Positions 53,677-64,000 of a stretch of DNA of 64,000 nucleotides are shown here, one piece after another; the stretch's first letter is position 1, and every line of letters begins with the position of its first letter. Source of the stretch: Agelas oroides (lineage: Eukaryota; Porifera; Demospongiae; Agelasida; Agelasidae); NCBI GenBank assembly GCA_949130485.1, contig OX422184.1, positions 22,529,506-22,593,505 of the forward strand, read 5' to 3'. A program made the translations under genes and the position numbers. The notes under the pieces are model-generated. The model saw nothing but the letters and a program-made list of their open reading frames with translations. It was not told where the DNA came from and did not search any database.

Positions 53677-56458
53677 TCAAGTAGGTGTTGGTAGGGTTCT
53701 TAGGAACTGTAGTGTATGTTCATATATGTCTATTCCATAGTTATCAGATGGCGCAAGTGGATCCACACATTGTTGCAAACGATGAAGGTGATACTCACTG
53801 ATGTGATACATTATCTCTGGGACTACAACAGTTGTGTTCTCTTCATCCAGAACAAGTCCCTCATCATCATCCACCCCATATGTGACATCCACAGTGTCAA
53901 AGAAGTCAAGTGCTGTTAGATTGGAATGTTGCAACAGCAAAGCTCCAGCAGTGAAGATTTGGTGTGGAGACTTGTTGTGTGCTGTTCTGATTGGATGACT
54001 GTTCCATCCATGCCTAAATTTGTCTAAGGCTTGGTTGATGCATGGGAGGTACACATAATGAAGTGCATGTAAGTGTTCATCATTCAATGGGTCAAGCATA
54101 TCGTATTGTTCCAAGAAATAGTATAGTTTGTAAAAAGAGCACTGTTACACAGCGATGCATATCTCGCCACAATCTCTCAATTCGTTGATTGGTGCACAGA
54201 AGAACCCGTTATCATACTGTGCCTCTCTGCCCCCCTCTGTTCAATCATGTGCTGTGCTACTAAGATATTTTCACCTCCCTGGTCTGACCTTACCCGAGAT
54301 GGTAAATGGTACTGTTCCACAGCAGAAATAAACGATCTATATGTAGTTGTTGCACGTTTGTTGCCTGCACATTTCATATACGTGATCAGACGACTGTAGC
54401 CATCAATGCCGGCATGTACAACAAATTTCCAACGAATAAGTTTGTGATGGGTATCTGTGACATAAACAAAAAGAAACTACAATGCATAACTCAGTAATTG
54501 TTGAAGAGAGAGTATGGCCAGGGAGCTTATCACAGATGTGGTCAGGGTGTAAAATGGGTTGGAGGGATTTGGTAGCATCACAGTAGCTTATGCACATGCA
54601 CAAATCTGCATTATGGGAGTGGTTAATTCAGATCACATGACTGTAACGATTGCCACGAAACTACTCACTTCCAGTCACTCTCACAGTCATGAACTCAAAC
54701 TCAACAAGCTCTGATAAATAACCACGAGGCGATCACCTGATGACAAATCATAACCGATGACGTAATGGTGAATAATACAATAGATGTATGATACTGTTAC
54801 AATGACTAAAGTTCTAATTAAAGTCTAAACCAACAGGAGCACTTACCGATATGCCACAATGAGTTTGGGCCTGGTACTGAGTATGGATGTCGCCTGGTCA
54901 ATCCGCCAGGCCATCTCAGTGCAACGCTAAGGGGGTCGATTGCACGCAATGTGGTACGTATTCTCTGCCTGGTAACTTTATAGCCCTGTGCTCTAAGTCG
55001 CCCTGCGACCAACGACTCCCCCAATGCTGGTGACTCCAATCTTATTTGAGATACAAGAGACAACAACTCGGCATCTGTTGGTATATTGGAAGGCTCATCT
55101 ATCAATCCAAACTCCACACGTCTCCTAAGTATAGAACAAGAAGCAGTTCTCAAAGATTAGGGAACTCTCTAACTATTACTGTACTGATATGCACACTACT
55201 AATCTCTCATTCCACCAGACTAGACAAAATTATGGCTGAAGCTCTTACCATTTGAGATGGTATAACCTCAAAGATACAAATACCAGTACATACACATCAC
55301 ACTAACTGTTTCACATACAAAGAGTTGTCACTTCAAAATCTTGATCCTGGTCGCAAATACTCTAACAGACAACATACAAGTTCACATCAGTGGCGGATCT
55401 AGAAATTTAGAAAGGGGGGAAATTTTTTGGGTTGCCACGCCCACCTTCGGTCACGTGAACGCATTCATACAATAAAATAAAATATAGCTGGAAGGCCGAA
55501 CCGAGGGTCCGTCACAAAAGAAATCTCGTACACTGTCCGACAGTGTTGTTTCAGATACATTTTAGTGTGGCCTTTTTAAAATTTAGTTAACCAAAACTAC
55601 AACTAACTAAAATTTTTTGCTGAGCTGGCTAGAACATACAAGAAGAAACCTGTCGGCAGAAATCCAAACTGAAATCCAGAAATCCACTGTGAAATCCAGA
55701 AATCCACTCTGAAATCCGAAATCCACGTGAAATCCAGTGGATTTCGAAATCTCGTAGCTACGCCGAGGCGCGCCGTGGCGGACCCCTCGGGCCGAACTGA
55801 ATATCTCGAAGCAACTCTAGGCCTAGTCAAACGTCTGGAGATCAGTAAGGAACTGATACGTGAGTGTGTAGCTGTGCCTGGTTGTTGTTGCTGCATGCCA
55901 CTGCTGCAAAATCATTTGATGGACTCGTGCAGTTATGTACGCAAAATACATTACTAGCCGCCAAAGGGGGGTGCATTTGCACCCCCCTTACCCCCCCTAA
56001 ATCCGCCACTGCACATACCTATAAACTGTCATCCTTGATATTCCAAGCAGAGCAGCAATTTCAGTCCAGGTGAATGAAAGTGATGCAAGGTACTCCAGCT
56101 GCTCTTTACTAACATCAAAGCATGGACGCCCACGTCCTCCAGTCCATTCCTTCATTCCAGCTTCGTAAGAAAACCTATGCAGGTTGCCAGATTCAAGAAC
56201 TTCCTTGTAACTTTGCTATTTCACCCACAAGGTTTTCAAGGCTTCCACAAGGTCATGCAATAATGTTCGATGTTGATCTAATACTGGAAGCTCTTCTTCT
56301 TCAAGGTGGGGTAGGTTTCCACCTTGTAGGTGATCAAGTAAGGTAGAACATGTATGAATGCAAATCTCCAGACTCTCGAGAACATAATCGGTATATGCGT
56401 CATTAGCAATACCATATTTGACGTTCAGCTCCCTGTAGAAACTCGGAGACTTCTTCAA
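53677..56458 (-). pseudogene. Integrase-type DDE transposase with HTH exon, frameshifted
   Basis: Exons in order: about 56225-56458 (FYRELNVKYGIANDAY), about 56019-56160 (KEWTGGRGRPCF, WTEIAALLGISRMTVYR, a helix-turn-helix), 54847-55124 (SLVSQIRLESPALGESLVA, GPNSLWHI), 53677-54454. The last exon holds the integrase core: HAGIDGYSRLI (first Asp), PSRVRSDQGGEN (second Asp) and IERLWRD (Glu). Near 54190 and 54133 single extra bases shift the frame between SSVH and NQRIERLW, and before YKLYYFLEQYD. Splice phase between the first two exons is unsettled. This family is widespread in invertebrates and behaves like a mobile integrase. Two lesions make this copy probably inactive, unless they are sequencing errors in short homopolymers. 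Confidence 0.7.
55388..56011. mobile_element. CAGTGGCGGATCTAG inverted-repeat element within integrase intron
   Basis: It starts CAGTGGCGGATCTAG and ends CTAAATCCGCCACTG with G-rich/C-rich inner inverted tracts. It lies in the intron of the integrase gene and ends two bases short of the splice donor (ACATAC on the plus strand), which remains intact. Inside is a short tandem of GAAATCCAGAAATCCAC (55670-55740). Such termini are typical of hAT-like non-autonomous elements; a lone end is at 41889. Confidence 0.6.
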
Positions 56459-56652
56459 AGTACCTAGTCCAGTTGTTCATAGACATAGTAGGCTATGCAG
56501 CGAACAACACCGACTTCACAACAACAGGATGTCATAGGTGGTATTTCCGGTATGACAACATTTGTGATGTAATTATTATATAATTATTAATTTGTGGGCC
56601 AATTGGCATGCGTGATTTTTTGGCGCATGAATTGCTCTTCGGCGCGAGGATC

Positions 56653-57076
56653 TATGGCACGCCACACATAACAAAATTATGAAGTCGACTTCAACTTACC
56701 AAGTCGTTATATTGCGACTTTTAAGTCATCTTTACATCATGTAACATTAATGTTGGTGCGTTAAAGTCATGTAGTAATGTTGGTGCGTTAAAGACAGTTT
56801 AGTGCACTGCAGTCGTCAGCAGTGGCTTGTAGCTGGATGGTTAGGGCCTAGTATTACAGTTAGGGTTAGGGCTAGGGCCAGGGAATGTGGTTCTTCTCTT
56901 CTTCTTTTTTTTCTTCTGTGGTTCTTGCCTTCTTTTCTTTTTTTTTCTGTGTTAAAATACCATGACGTAAAGATGATGTACTTGGCAAGTCGTAATATAA
57001 CGACTTGGGAGTCGCAATGTAACGACTCGGTAAGTTGAAGTCGACTTCGTAATTTTGTTATGTATGGCGTGCCATA
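56653..57076. mobile_element. 424-bp non-autonomous relative of the large transposon
   Basis: It begins TATGGCACGCC and ends GGCGTGCCATA, the same terminal 11 bp as the large transposon, and is flanked by a perfect 6-bp duplication AGGATC (56647-56652, 57077-57082). Inner arms carry AAGTCGACTTC. It has TTAGGG-like and T/C-rich stretches and no gene. Confidence 0.7.
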
Positions 57077-57352
57077 AGGATCTAGGAGTGCTGTTCGGCG
57101 ACGTATGCATGCAACGTCATGCTTACGTACGTCATGCTTACGTTCGTCATGTAACGTTCCGTAAAGATTACGTACGTCATGTGCACGTGAAGGTACGTAG
57201 CGTCAACTTTAGGTACGTAACGTAAACTTTACGTACGTTAACGTTACGTAACGTCATGCATTTCTTATTTTTGTTCCAAAGGGCGACGTAACGTCCATGC
57301 CTGGAACGTAACGCAATGACGTTTTTAATTTTGTTACATACGGCGTGCCATA
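57077..57352. repeat. Right terminal inverted repeat
   Basis: Inverse of the left arm from GGAGTGCTGTTCGGCGAC to GGCGTGCCATA, with fewer ACGTACGT units. A smaller related element (56653-57076) has inserted at its inner edge. Confidence 0.7.
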
Positions 57353-57394
57353 TGGCCGCTCATCAGAGGTGGTCGTTAAGAGGGGTTCCACTGT

Positions 57395-59000
57395 AGATCT
57401 ATGTGTAATTATACCTACAAATCCCCCAGGTAAAATAATATTGACTGATATATGTTCAGACATCTGTTTCACACTTTAAGTAACAAAATCCTCATTAATA
57501 TACTATGGTATGCTTATTCTATAGCAAGAAACAAATCACTCATTATGTGCAATTATACCTACAAATCCCACAGGCAAAATTATATTGACTGATACGTGTT
57601 CAGACATCTGTTTCACTCTAAGTAACAAAATCCTCGTTAATATACTACGGTATGCTTATTCTATAGCAAGAAACAAATCGCTCATTATGTGCAATTATAC
57701 CTACAAATCCCACAGGCAAAATGATATTGACTGATACGTGTTCAGACATCTGTTTCACTCTTTAAGTAACAAAATCCTCGTTAATATACTATGGTATGCT
57801 TATTCTATAGCAATAAACAAATCGCTCATTATGTGCAATTATACCTACAAATCCCACAGGCAAAATTTGATTGACTGATACATGTTCAGACATCTGTTTC
57901 ACGCTTTAAGTAACAAAATCCTCGTTAATATACTATGGTATGCTTATTCTATAGCAAGAAACAAATTGCTCATTATGTACAATTATACCTACAAATCCCA
58001 CAGGTAAAATTATATTGACTGATACATGTTCAGACATCTTTTCACACTTTAATGAGACCAAAACAGCCCGCAAAGCAGGCTTTTAATGATATTCATGAGA
58101 ATCCTGGTGACATACAGTCAGGCTGTGTTAAGTAAAGGCTTATCAGACAGACTTGGTTGTCACCAGTCTTTGCATGAGATTCATGACCCACAGGTATGCC
58201 CCAATCTGGAGCTAAAAGCTGTTAATGAGATTCATAGTCTTGTGATAATATTCATCACACACCTGACCCTGGTTACAGTCAGTGAAGGGTTGAACAGAGG
58301 CTTAATGTTGCCAGCTACTTCTGAACTTCAAACTCTAAATTTCTGCTCTTTACCTACACTTAACTCTTTAACCACAGTTGAGTGTTTTTTTTAGGCTAGG
58401 TGGCGCTGCTGCGCGATGAGGGTTGGGGGCGGAGTATGGATACCTCCGTATTTCCAATTCTGCTTGGAGCTAGCACAGGAAACGTGAGCCAAAAATTCTT
58501 TGACACGTTCTCTGTGGGTTCATGACCCTAACCACACCCACTTATTAGCAAGCTTTAATAGGGCTCTCCAACCAGCGAACGTTCCATCTGACTGAAAGCT
58601 GCCTACAGATCTGGAAATGGTGGGGGAGGGGGGGGAAGAGTGGTTTCTGCGCTTATTTGTGCTAACAATATGAATATGCCCAGCACCTCCTCCTATCCCA
58701 TCTCCCCCTATCCCACTTCCTCCTATCTCACCTTTATTGCTAGCATGAAAGCTATCTTCAAATCAGATTGCGCCAACTGATAACATGGTGCCAAAGTCAG
58801 ACAATGCCAAAAAGCATCCTCGGTGGTTAAAGGGTTAAGTGAGTAACAAAATCCTTGTTAATATACTATGGTATGCTTGATCTGTAGTAAAAAAACAAAT
58901 TGCTCATTATGTGCAATTATACCTACAAATCCCACAGGCAAAATTGTATTGCCTGATATCTGTTAAGACACACTTTAAGCAACAAAATCCTCATAAACAT
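57395..59000. repeat. Tandem array, about 145-bp unit, split by an insertion
   Basis: The unit with AATTATACCTACAAATCCC, TGTTCAGACATCTGTTTCAC and TAATATACTATGGTATGC occurs about 4.5 times from 57395 to 58052 and once more at 58839-59000. The break is an inserted TTAA-flanked element. Confidence 0.75.
58053..58834. mobile_element. TTAA-flanked insertion inside the 145-bp array
   Basis: TTAA sits at 58049-58052 and 58835-58838, and array sequence resumes directly after. The element ends GGTTAAAGGG like the one at 12224-12716. It contains repeats of TTAATGAGATTCAT, also seen at 62800-63200. Confidence 0.5.
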
Positions 59001-59247
59001 TAATTATGCTACTAGTTTAGCAGTACCTAAAAAGCTGCATCCATATTTTGCTAGATGTAGTAGGCCCCAAGGCTCCACTAAACACCTTTGGTACACCAAA
59101 TCATAATGCCACATAGTTTAGTGATGTTGCTATGAAATTTGGTTTAGTGTATTGCAAGTTACAGAAACTGTGTGGGGGCCTGAGAACAAGACTAATTAAG
59201 CATTCCTTGTGCAATTAGGATACTATGTAATCAAGGGATAGGAAGAG

Positions 59248-59254
59248 TATAAAA
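59248..59254 (+). promoter_or_regulatory. TATA box of the fibrinogen-related gene
   Basis: TATAAAA occurs 94 bp upstream of the ATG at 59348, the usual distance for a short 5' UTR. It is the best TATA match near any start in the window. Confidence 0.5.
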
Positions 59255-59347
59255 CAAGCAACAACTGAATGATAGACTGCAGATCCAGCTGTGCAGGAAT
59301 TGAAGATCCAAAAGTGATAGAACCAGCTGCGTGCTTTAAAAAGCAGA

Positions 59348-61904
59348 ATGACTTCTCATCATCTGCTAGTTGCAGTCTTTACAGTGAGCTGTGTTACTCT
59401 TTCCACTGGTAACCTTGACAACACAACCACTCGCAGCTATCCTGCCAGAGTGTTAAACTCTGCTCCAGGAGAGTGCCCTTCTGATGCGCAGCGTGAGATG
59501 GTCATGGCTGAAGTGAAGGAAGACATCCGCAACCTTCTACCTCTGATTCGTAAGTGGATAAATCTAATGTGCAAGTTACTTTATGCTGACAGTATCGTTT
59601 GATGATGCATTGCATGCGAGGCAATTTCACATGCCCAGGAAAGATAAGTGATGACCCGCATATTGTAAGAAAATAGAAGCATTCATCAAATACCAAGTAG
59701 CTATATTGCAGTACACTTGACAGCTATGTTGTTACAGTGTGGCACTACTGGGGTCCGGGCTACCGTTGGAGTGTTCGATGATGAAGTCTAGTACGTTATT
59801 TGTAGTTGGGCACCGCCCCCCCCTACGTCCACCTCGCGTCCACCACGCGTCCGCCAGACGTCATTCACGTGACAAGTGTTCCCAGGCCTTCCTTGTTTTT
59901 CGCGCTCTTCCGCCTCCCGTGTATTATACTGAACGCAAACCGAAGAACAAAAAAACGGGGTAGGCCTGGGAACGAGGCTACATAAATACCTCTTTAATTT
60001 GTTAAATTTCACGTATGCGGTACTACGTTGTGAAAACTAAGCTTATAGCTTCAAAGACGGGAAGCGCTATAGCTACGGGAAGCCCCCAACAGAAGTACTA
60101 GCCCTTGACCAAAGTTTATCTAATCACAAGAGTGGCTGCACCATCTTGTTCCTATGTAAACAGAGAGCATAACACTAGCCCATGGCTATGACGTAATGTC
60201 TACGGTGTTGTAACTACACTAAAATTTACGACGTGTGTAGACGTCTACGGGATATAAAGGGTTAACATTATAAGGAGTGCATGCATCACATCAACTTTTT
60301 GTACTTGAGATACTTGCAAGTCAGAGCTCATGAATAATATTGCAAGGAAGCATAATAACAATTCTAATCGAAACAGTTAGGAGCATTGGAGCATAGCATT
60401 ATAGGCCAATTTTTCATAAACACTTTTACCCATTACATAGGCGTAGGAAGCAAATTTGAAGTGTAGAGGCCATGCTGAGCTGCGCGAAGCGCCCCCGAAA
60501 AATGGAAAGTAATTTCGCCACGCGTAGCGCGGCGGCGAAATTTTTCAAAGTGTGCACTTTTAGACTGCAAAATAAAGCCCTTTTTTCAACGCTGTATAAT
60601 ATTCTACCCTCGTTCTCAGACCTTACCAACTCTCCAGTACAATATTCAATTTATGTGGAAAACAGATTATTGACTTCGTCGTCGTTCCAAGCGGACCGCC
60701 GCCAGGCTAGCTTTTGTCGCTTGTAGTAGTCTCTTTGAAAAATCTGCATTAGCTTCGTGCCGAGCCATCTCACTGCCAAATTTCGATCACCTTATAATCG
60801 GAAATGTACACATGTAACTGCATATGAGACTGATGCAACGGAGAGGCTGCTTGACCTTAGCCGCGTTCCCAGAGAAGCTAACTTATAGCATGCAGGTTAT
60901 GAATATTAATTTACGGCCTAAAAAGTGTAGCGGCCAAAGCCGCTACGGCCGCTACGGCCGCTACGGTTCCTACGCCACTGCATTATTTTTATAACATGAT
61001 GGTGTTCTCAGATATAATATTCTCATCAAATATATATATAAACAGTATACAGTAGCTAGCTGGCAGTTAAATGTAAATATTGTAGTGCTACGTAAGCTGC
61101 GCACGTTAAAGCAAACCTATGCACTTCCAGAATTTGCCATTTAACACTGCATAAGGTTTATGCAGTGCAGGATCCCTAGTCATAAATTAATGCATTCCCT
61201 TGCTTCCTACGAACAAACAAACTCAAATTGCATCATTGGGAACATTTCTGTTTCATCATCACTCAGGAGTATACAACAACTGCAAGGACGCCTTGGCTCG
61301 AGGCCAGTCTACCAGTGGAGTTTACACCATCCAACCAGACAATCAGCCAGCATTCCAAGCATACTGTGACATAGAGACAGACAGTGGTGGGTGGACAGTG
61401 TTCCAGCGCAGAATGGATGGATCTGTTGATTTCTACCGTAACTGGGCTGACTATCAGCAAGGTTTTGGAAATCTAAGTGGAGAGTTCTGGCTGGGACTAG
61501 ACAAAATACATCGTCTGACATCTACTGCTACTGAGCTACGAATTGATATGCGAGATTTTGAAGGAAACTCAGCATATGCACAGTACACAAGTTTTAGTGT
61601 AGGAGATTCAGCATCCAAGTACATTCTAACAGTATCAGGATACAGTGGAACTGCAGGAGATAGTCTTGCATACCATAATGGAAGGCCATTTACCACAAGA
61701 GACCAAGACAATGATGCATCAGGTGGCAATTGTGCACAGACCTACAAAGGTGCCTGGTGGTACGGTAGGTGCCACAATGCAAACCTCAATGGTTTCTACC
61801 ATGGTGGACCACACTCATCCTCTGCTGATGGTGTGAATTGGGAAACATGGAAAGGAGATTACTACTCCCTCAAATTCACCGAGATGAAACTGAGGCCATC
61901 TTAA
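59348..61904 (+). CDS. Secreted fibrinogen-related domain protein (ficolin/tenascin-like)
   Basis: Two exons, 59348-59549 and 61267-61904, join in phase 1 (GATTC|GTAAGT to CTCAG|GAGTAT) for 840 nt, 279 aa. Exon 1 has a signal peptide (MTSHHLLVAVFTVSCVTL) and a short linker with one Cys. Exon 2 is a complete FReD domain: CKDALARG, YCDIETDSGGWTVFQRR, DFYRNWADYQQGFG, GEFWLGLDKIH, a DQDND Ca-site-like loop, WWYGRCHNANLNG and [13 protein letters not shown]. Such proteins act as extracellular lectins in innate recognition or matrix. There is no collagen or coiled-coil stretch, so it is not a classic ficolin. An additional small exon in the 1.7-kb intron cannot be excluded, but none is required by phase. 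Confidence 0.85.
60440..60975. mobile_element. GGCGTAGGAA inverted-repeat element in FReD intron
   Basis: The left end GGCGTAGGAAGC and right end GGTTCCTACGCC enclose about 535 bp with GC-rich inner repeats (CGCGTAGCGCGGCGGCG, GCCGCTACGGCCGCTACGG). It lies in the intron of the fibrinogen-related gene. The intron also has a lone GGCCTGGGAACGAGGCTA end at 59964-59981. Confidence 0.55.
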
Positions 61905-62054
61905 ATTAAACAAGTAATGGTTGCAGATTTGTGAACGCAATGTTTTCTAGATAACCACCATGTGTAGCTTACGTTGCTTGTTAGGACTAAATGTTGCAAC
62001 ATTTTTCTTTTGACCCTTGATCAACTTCCTAAGATTTTGTACTACTTATTGTTA

Positions 62055-62480
62055 TAAAGTGTAACCCTTTAAACACTGAATTTTTTTCACTTGAGATTAG
62101 TTTTAGCCTCAACATGCCTTTAAATTTCTGTCAAAGCTCTGACTCCAAAACTGAGCCCAACTCCACTTCCAGCCTTAGCAAGCAGACTCGTGACCTTAAC
62201 CACACCCACTCATTAACGAGCATGCAATGGTCAGCACTCTCGATTGGCAAACACCCACTTAGAGCCCAAGAAGCCTTCCCTGCCAGAAATGAACCCCCCG
62301 AAAGGTGAGAGTAGCATTTTCTAGGCCTGCTCATGCAGCCAGGCTGAGAGAGAGAATTGGCCCACCTGGTGCCAACCACGGTCCTTTTACAGCCAAGCCT
62401 AGCAGCTGCCATGTGCACAGCACCCTGCGGGTGACAGCACCCTGCGGGTGACCCCACCCACCTCCACACCTGGTTAAAGC
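62055..62480. repeat. Inverse relative of the 12.2-kb TTAA element
   Basis: The block with GGTGCCAACCACGGTCCTTT, the doubled CACCCTGCGGGTGAC and CCCACCCACCTCCACAC corresponds, inverted, to 12300-12450. It starts near AACCCTTTAAACACTGAA. Confidence 0.45.
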
Positions 62481-63280
62481 ACCTTCACACCTGGTTAAAG
62501 CACGGTTCTCACGGCAAGGCGGGATCTTGCTTCCTTAAAGTGCGTGCGGCTTCTTTGATCCGCCCACGCAAGGTGACATAATATTATTTATGCAGGCCTT
62601 TGAGATGCTACACATTACTGAACTATGAATATTACATTTGTCAAGTCAACCCAATCCAGTGCTACCACAGAACAAACATGACACCACCAATCATATTCTT
62701 GAGGACCAATGAACGGAATGTTGCCTAGGGGTGCCACACAGAGCTAGCTAGATTCAACCCTATTAATATGCATGAGGGGAGAGATTGCTCGACTTCCAGC
62801 AGGAATTACATGCCTTTAATGAGATTCATTGATCTCCATTGGGACATGAACAACATTCACAAGTGTCCAAGGAGGGTTAATGAGATTCATAGCTGTGTTC
62901 TGTTCAGGCTTGAGTCCATGAAAGGTTTAGGGCTTACTCATAAATATTCAACATCACCTTTCAACCCCAAGCCAAGCTGCCAAAGTTTCAACAGAAGGTC
63001 AATAATGAGGTTCATGAGAGTCAACATACTCTAACCCTCCCATTGGACAGCTGACTGAACCCAGGGTTGTTCATGGGGTAATGCTGAGGTCTAGTTAAAG
63101 CCAACTCGTTAATATTCATGAACAAATAGAAACACTACAGGTTTTAGAGCTCTGTCGGGCTTAATTAGATTCATAGGCTCAATTAGGGTTAGGAAGATTT
63201 GGGTTAATGAGATTAGGGTTAGGGATTTTAGGGTTAAGGCAAACCAGGGTTAGGGCAAGGGCTAGGGTTAGGGTTTTGAG
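62481..63280. repeat. Stretch with TTAATGAGATTCAT motifs and TTAGGG-like repeats
   Basis: TTAATGAGATTCAT and variants occur at least five times (62815-63170). From 63180 to 63275 about nine degenerate GGGTTAGGG units follow, resembling interstitial telomere-type repeat. No gene is present. Confidence 0.5.
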
Positions 63281-64000
63281 GTGGCACGCTAGTCACTCGG
63301 CGGAAGTTTACGAAAACATAAACCTGGGTTACAGTCAGGACCAGGGTTACTCCTAGTTTCAGGGTTTGCTTTAGGGCAATCTTGCTTTGCCTAATTTTAA
63401 AAAGGGTTTTAGTGGCTCATTAATATATTCATGAACCCAAAATTGCCACTCGATGGACGCATCTACACACTCACTCTAGGTAGCGTCCTATCCACCAATG
63501 TATCTCAAATCAATCTGTGCCAGCTTTTGTTCAGAGCTACTCTCAAAGTCAGGCTAGACTCATGTTTGTCACTACTCTTGGAATGGACAACTTTGACTGC
63601 ACCAAAATGAATTTTCAAAAAATTCACAGTTTTTCTACGTGAGGGGCTCATTCACGCGTGGAAGCAAGCATTACTAGCCCCACCTCTCCCCCTTATGTCA
63701 CTAAACAACTCACGGTTCTGTTCCACACACAACTCCTCTGGAGCTTTCTTCTCTACGGCAGCATGGTACCAACGATATATTGTGCATTCTAGTTAAAGCC
63801 CAGCCCAGCACTCGGAGCACCAGGCCACGGTCACCTACTTGGCTTGGCATATGATCGAAAGACCTGGGCCTACCCAGTGAGTTCAGTCTTGGCCACTGTA
63901 GCCTTTCTGCTGCTTCTAGACACAAGCTTGCTTTCACAAGCAGGCATTACGCACTACTCACAACTACTGACACTACAGCACTCTACTAAAACTCCTCTGT
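63281..64000 (-). repeat. Dispersed repeat family R1, copy 3 (inverted, cut by window end)
   Basis: It runs from TCACTCGGCGGAAGTTTACG to the window edge and matches the complement of the right two-thirds of R1 copies 1 and 2 (GTTACTCCTAGTTTCAGGG, GTTTGTCACTACTCTTGGAA). Confidence 0.65.

Larger units (their letters stand above)
49207..57352. mobile_element. Large inverted-repeat transposon carrying two genes
   Basis: The ends TATGGCACGCCGTATG at 49207 and its inverse at 57352 begin inverted repeats of about 275-345 bp, both ending near GTCGCCGAACAGCACTCCT. Between them lie a plus-strand ubiquitin-related gene, a minus-strand integrase-type gene, and two younger insertions (55388-56011, 56653-57076). 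I see no clear target duplication at the outer ends (CGGGTG versus TGGCCG), so one end may have rearranged or the flank mutated. Confidence 0.6.

Noticed and set aside
63180-63275. TTAGGG-like run considered as a chromosome end
   Set aside because: Degenerate, short and followed by ordinary repeat sequence; best seen as interstitial repeat adjoining the R1 copy.

Overview
The window looks like nuclear DNA of a marine invertebrate, most likely a sponge (Porifera). The evidence is small secreted genes split into short exons with clean GT-AG introns, fibrinogen-domain genes at both ends, a death-fold plus kelch gene, and introns packed with short inverted-repeat elements, non-LTR, Ty3/Gypsy and Crypton-type relics. 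The species assignment is an inference. No rRNA, tRNA, CRISPR or bacterial operon was seen.

Layout. 1-156 is the last exon of a fibrinogen-related gene. 2638-7461 (minus, gene A) and 9548-21109 (minus, gene B) are two paralogous secreted cysteine-rich proteins. I rebuilt both exon by exon, and all exon phases agree. Gene A is signal peptide, a CCxxC tail module, one WAP domain, three pacifastin-like domains, a CGGC cysteine module and a TIL domain (340 aa). Gene B is signal peptide, eight pacifastin-like domains and TIL (394 aa). WAP, pacifastin and TIL are all protease-inhibitor folds, so these look like multi-headed secreted inhibitors. Gene B's fourth intron-divided repeat junction holds a 4.6 kb nested stack of mobile elements around an intact 1066-aa non-LTR retrotransposon ORF (14035-17235).

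21.3-29.2 kb is a tandem array of about 1.55-1.74 kb non-coding units related to the upstream regions of genes A and B, interrupted by a broken Crypton/QRICH1/ZMYM-type fragment at 26.4-27.6 kb. 29.2-33.6 kb holds a decayed Ty3/Gypsy integrase fragment, fold-back elements and a 36-bp minisatellite. 33655-36512 is a three-exon CARD-like plus kelch gene. 38.5-39.4 kb holds a frame-split gene with an aerolysin-type beta-rich module. 39.7-49.2 kb is repeat-rich with no gene I can support.

49207-57352 is bounded by long inverted repeats and carries two genes: a plus-strand gene with ubiquitin-like and UBX-like segments, and a minus-strand integrase-type DDE gene with a helix-turn-helix exon. It appears to be a large cargo-bearing DNA transposon, now damaged by frameshifts and nested insertions. 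After a 145-bp tandem array (57.4-59.0 kb) comes a complete two-exon secreted fibrinogen-related gene (59348-61904) with a TATA box, then more repeats.

The most notable results are the exon-shuffled inhibitor pair, with evidence that a duplicated WAP half-exon became intron, and the ubiquitin-related plus integrase transposon. Two short inverted-repeat families also show 9-bp target duplications.
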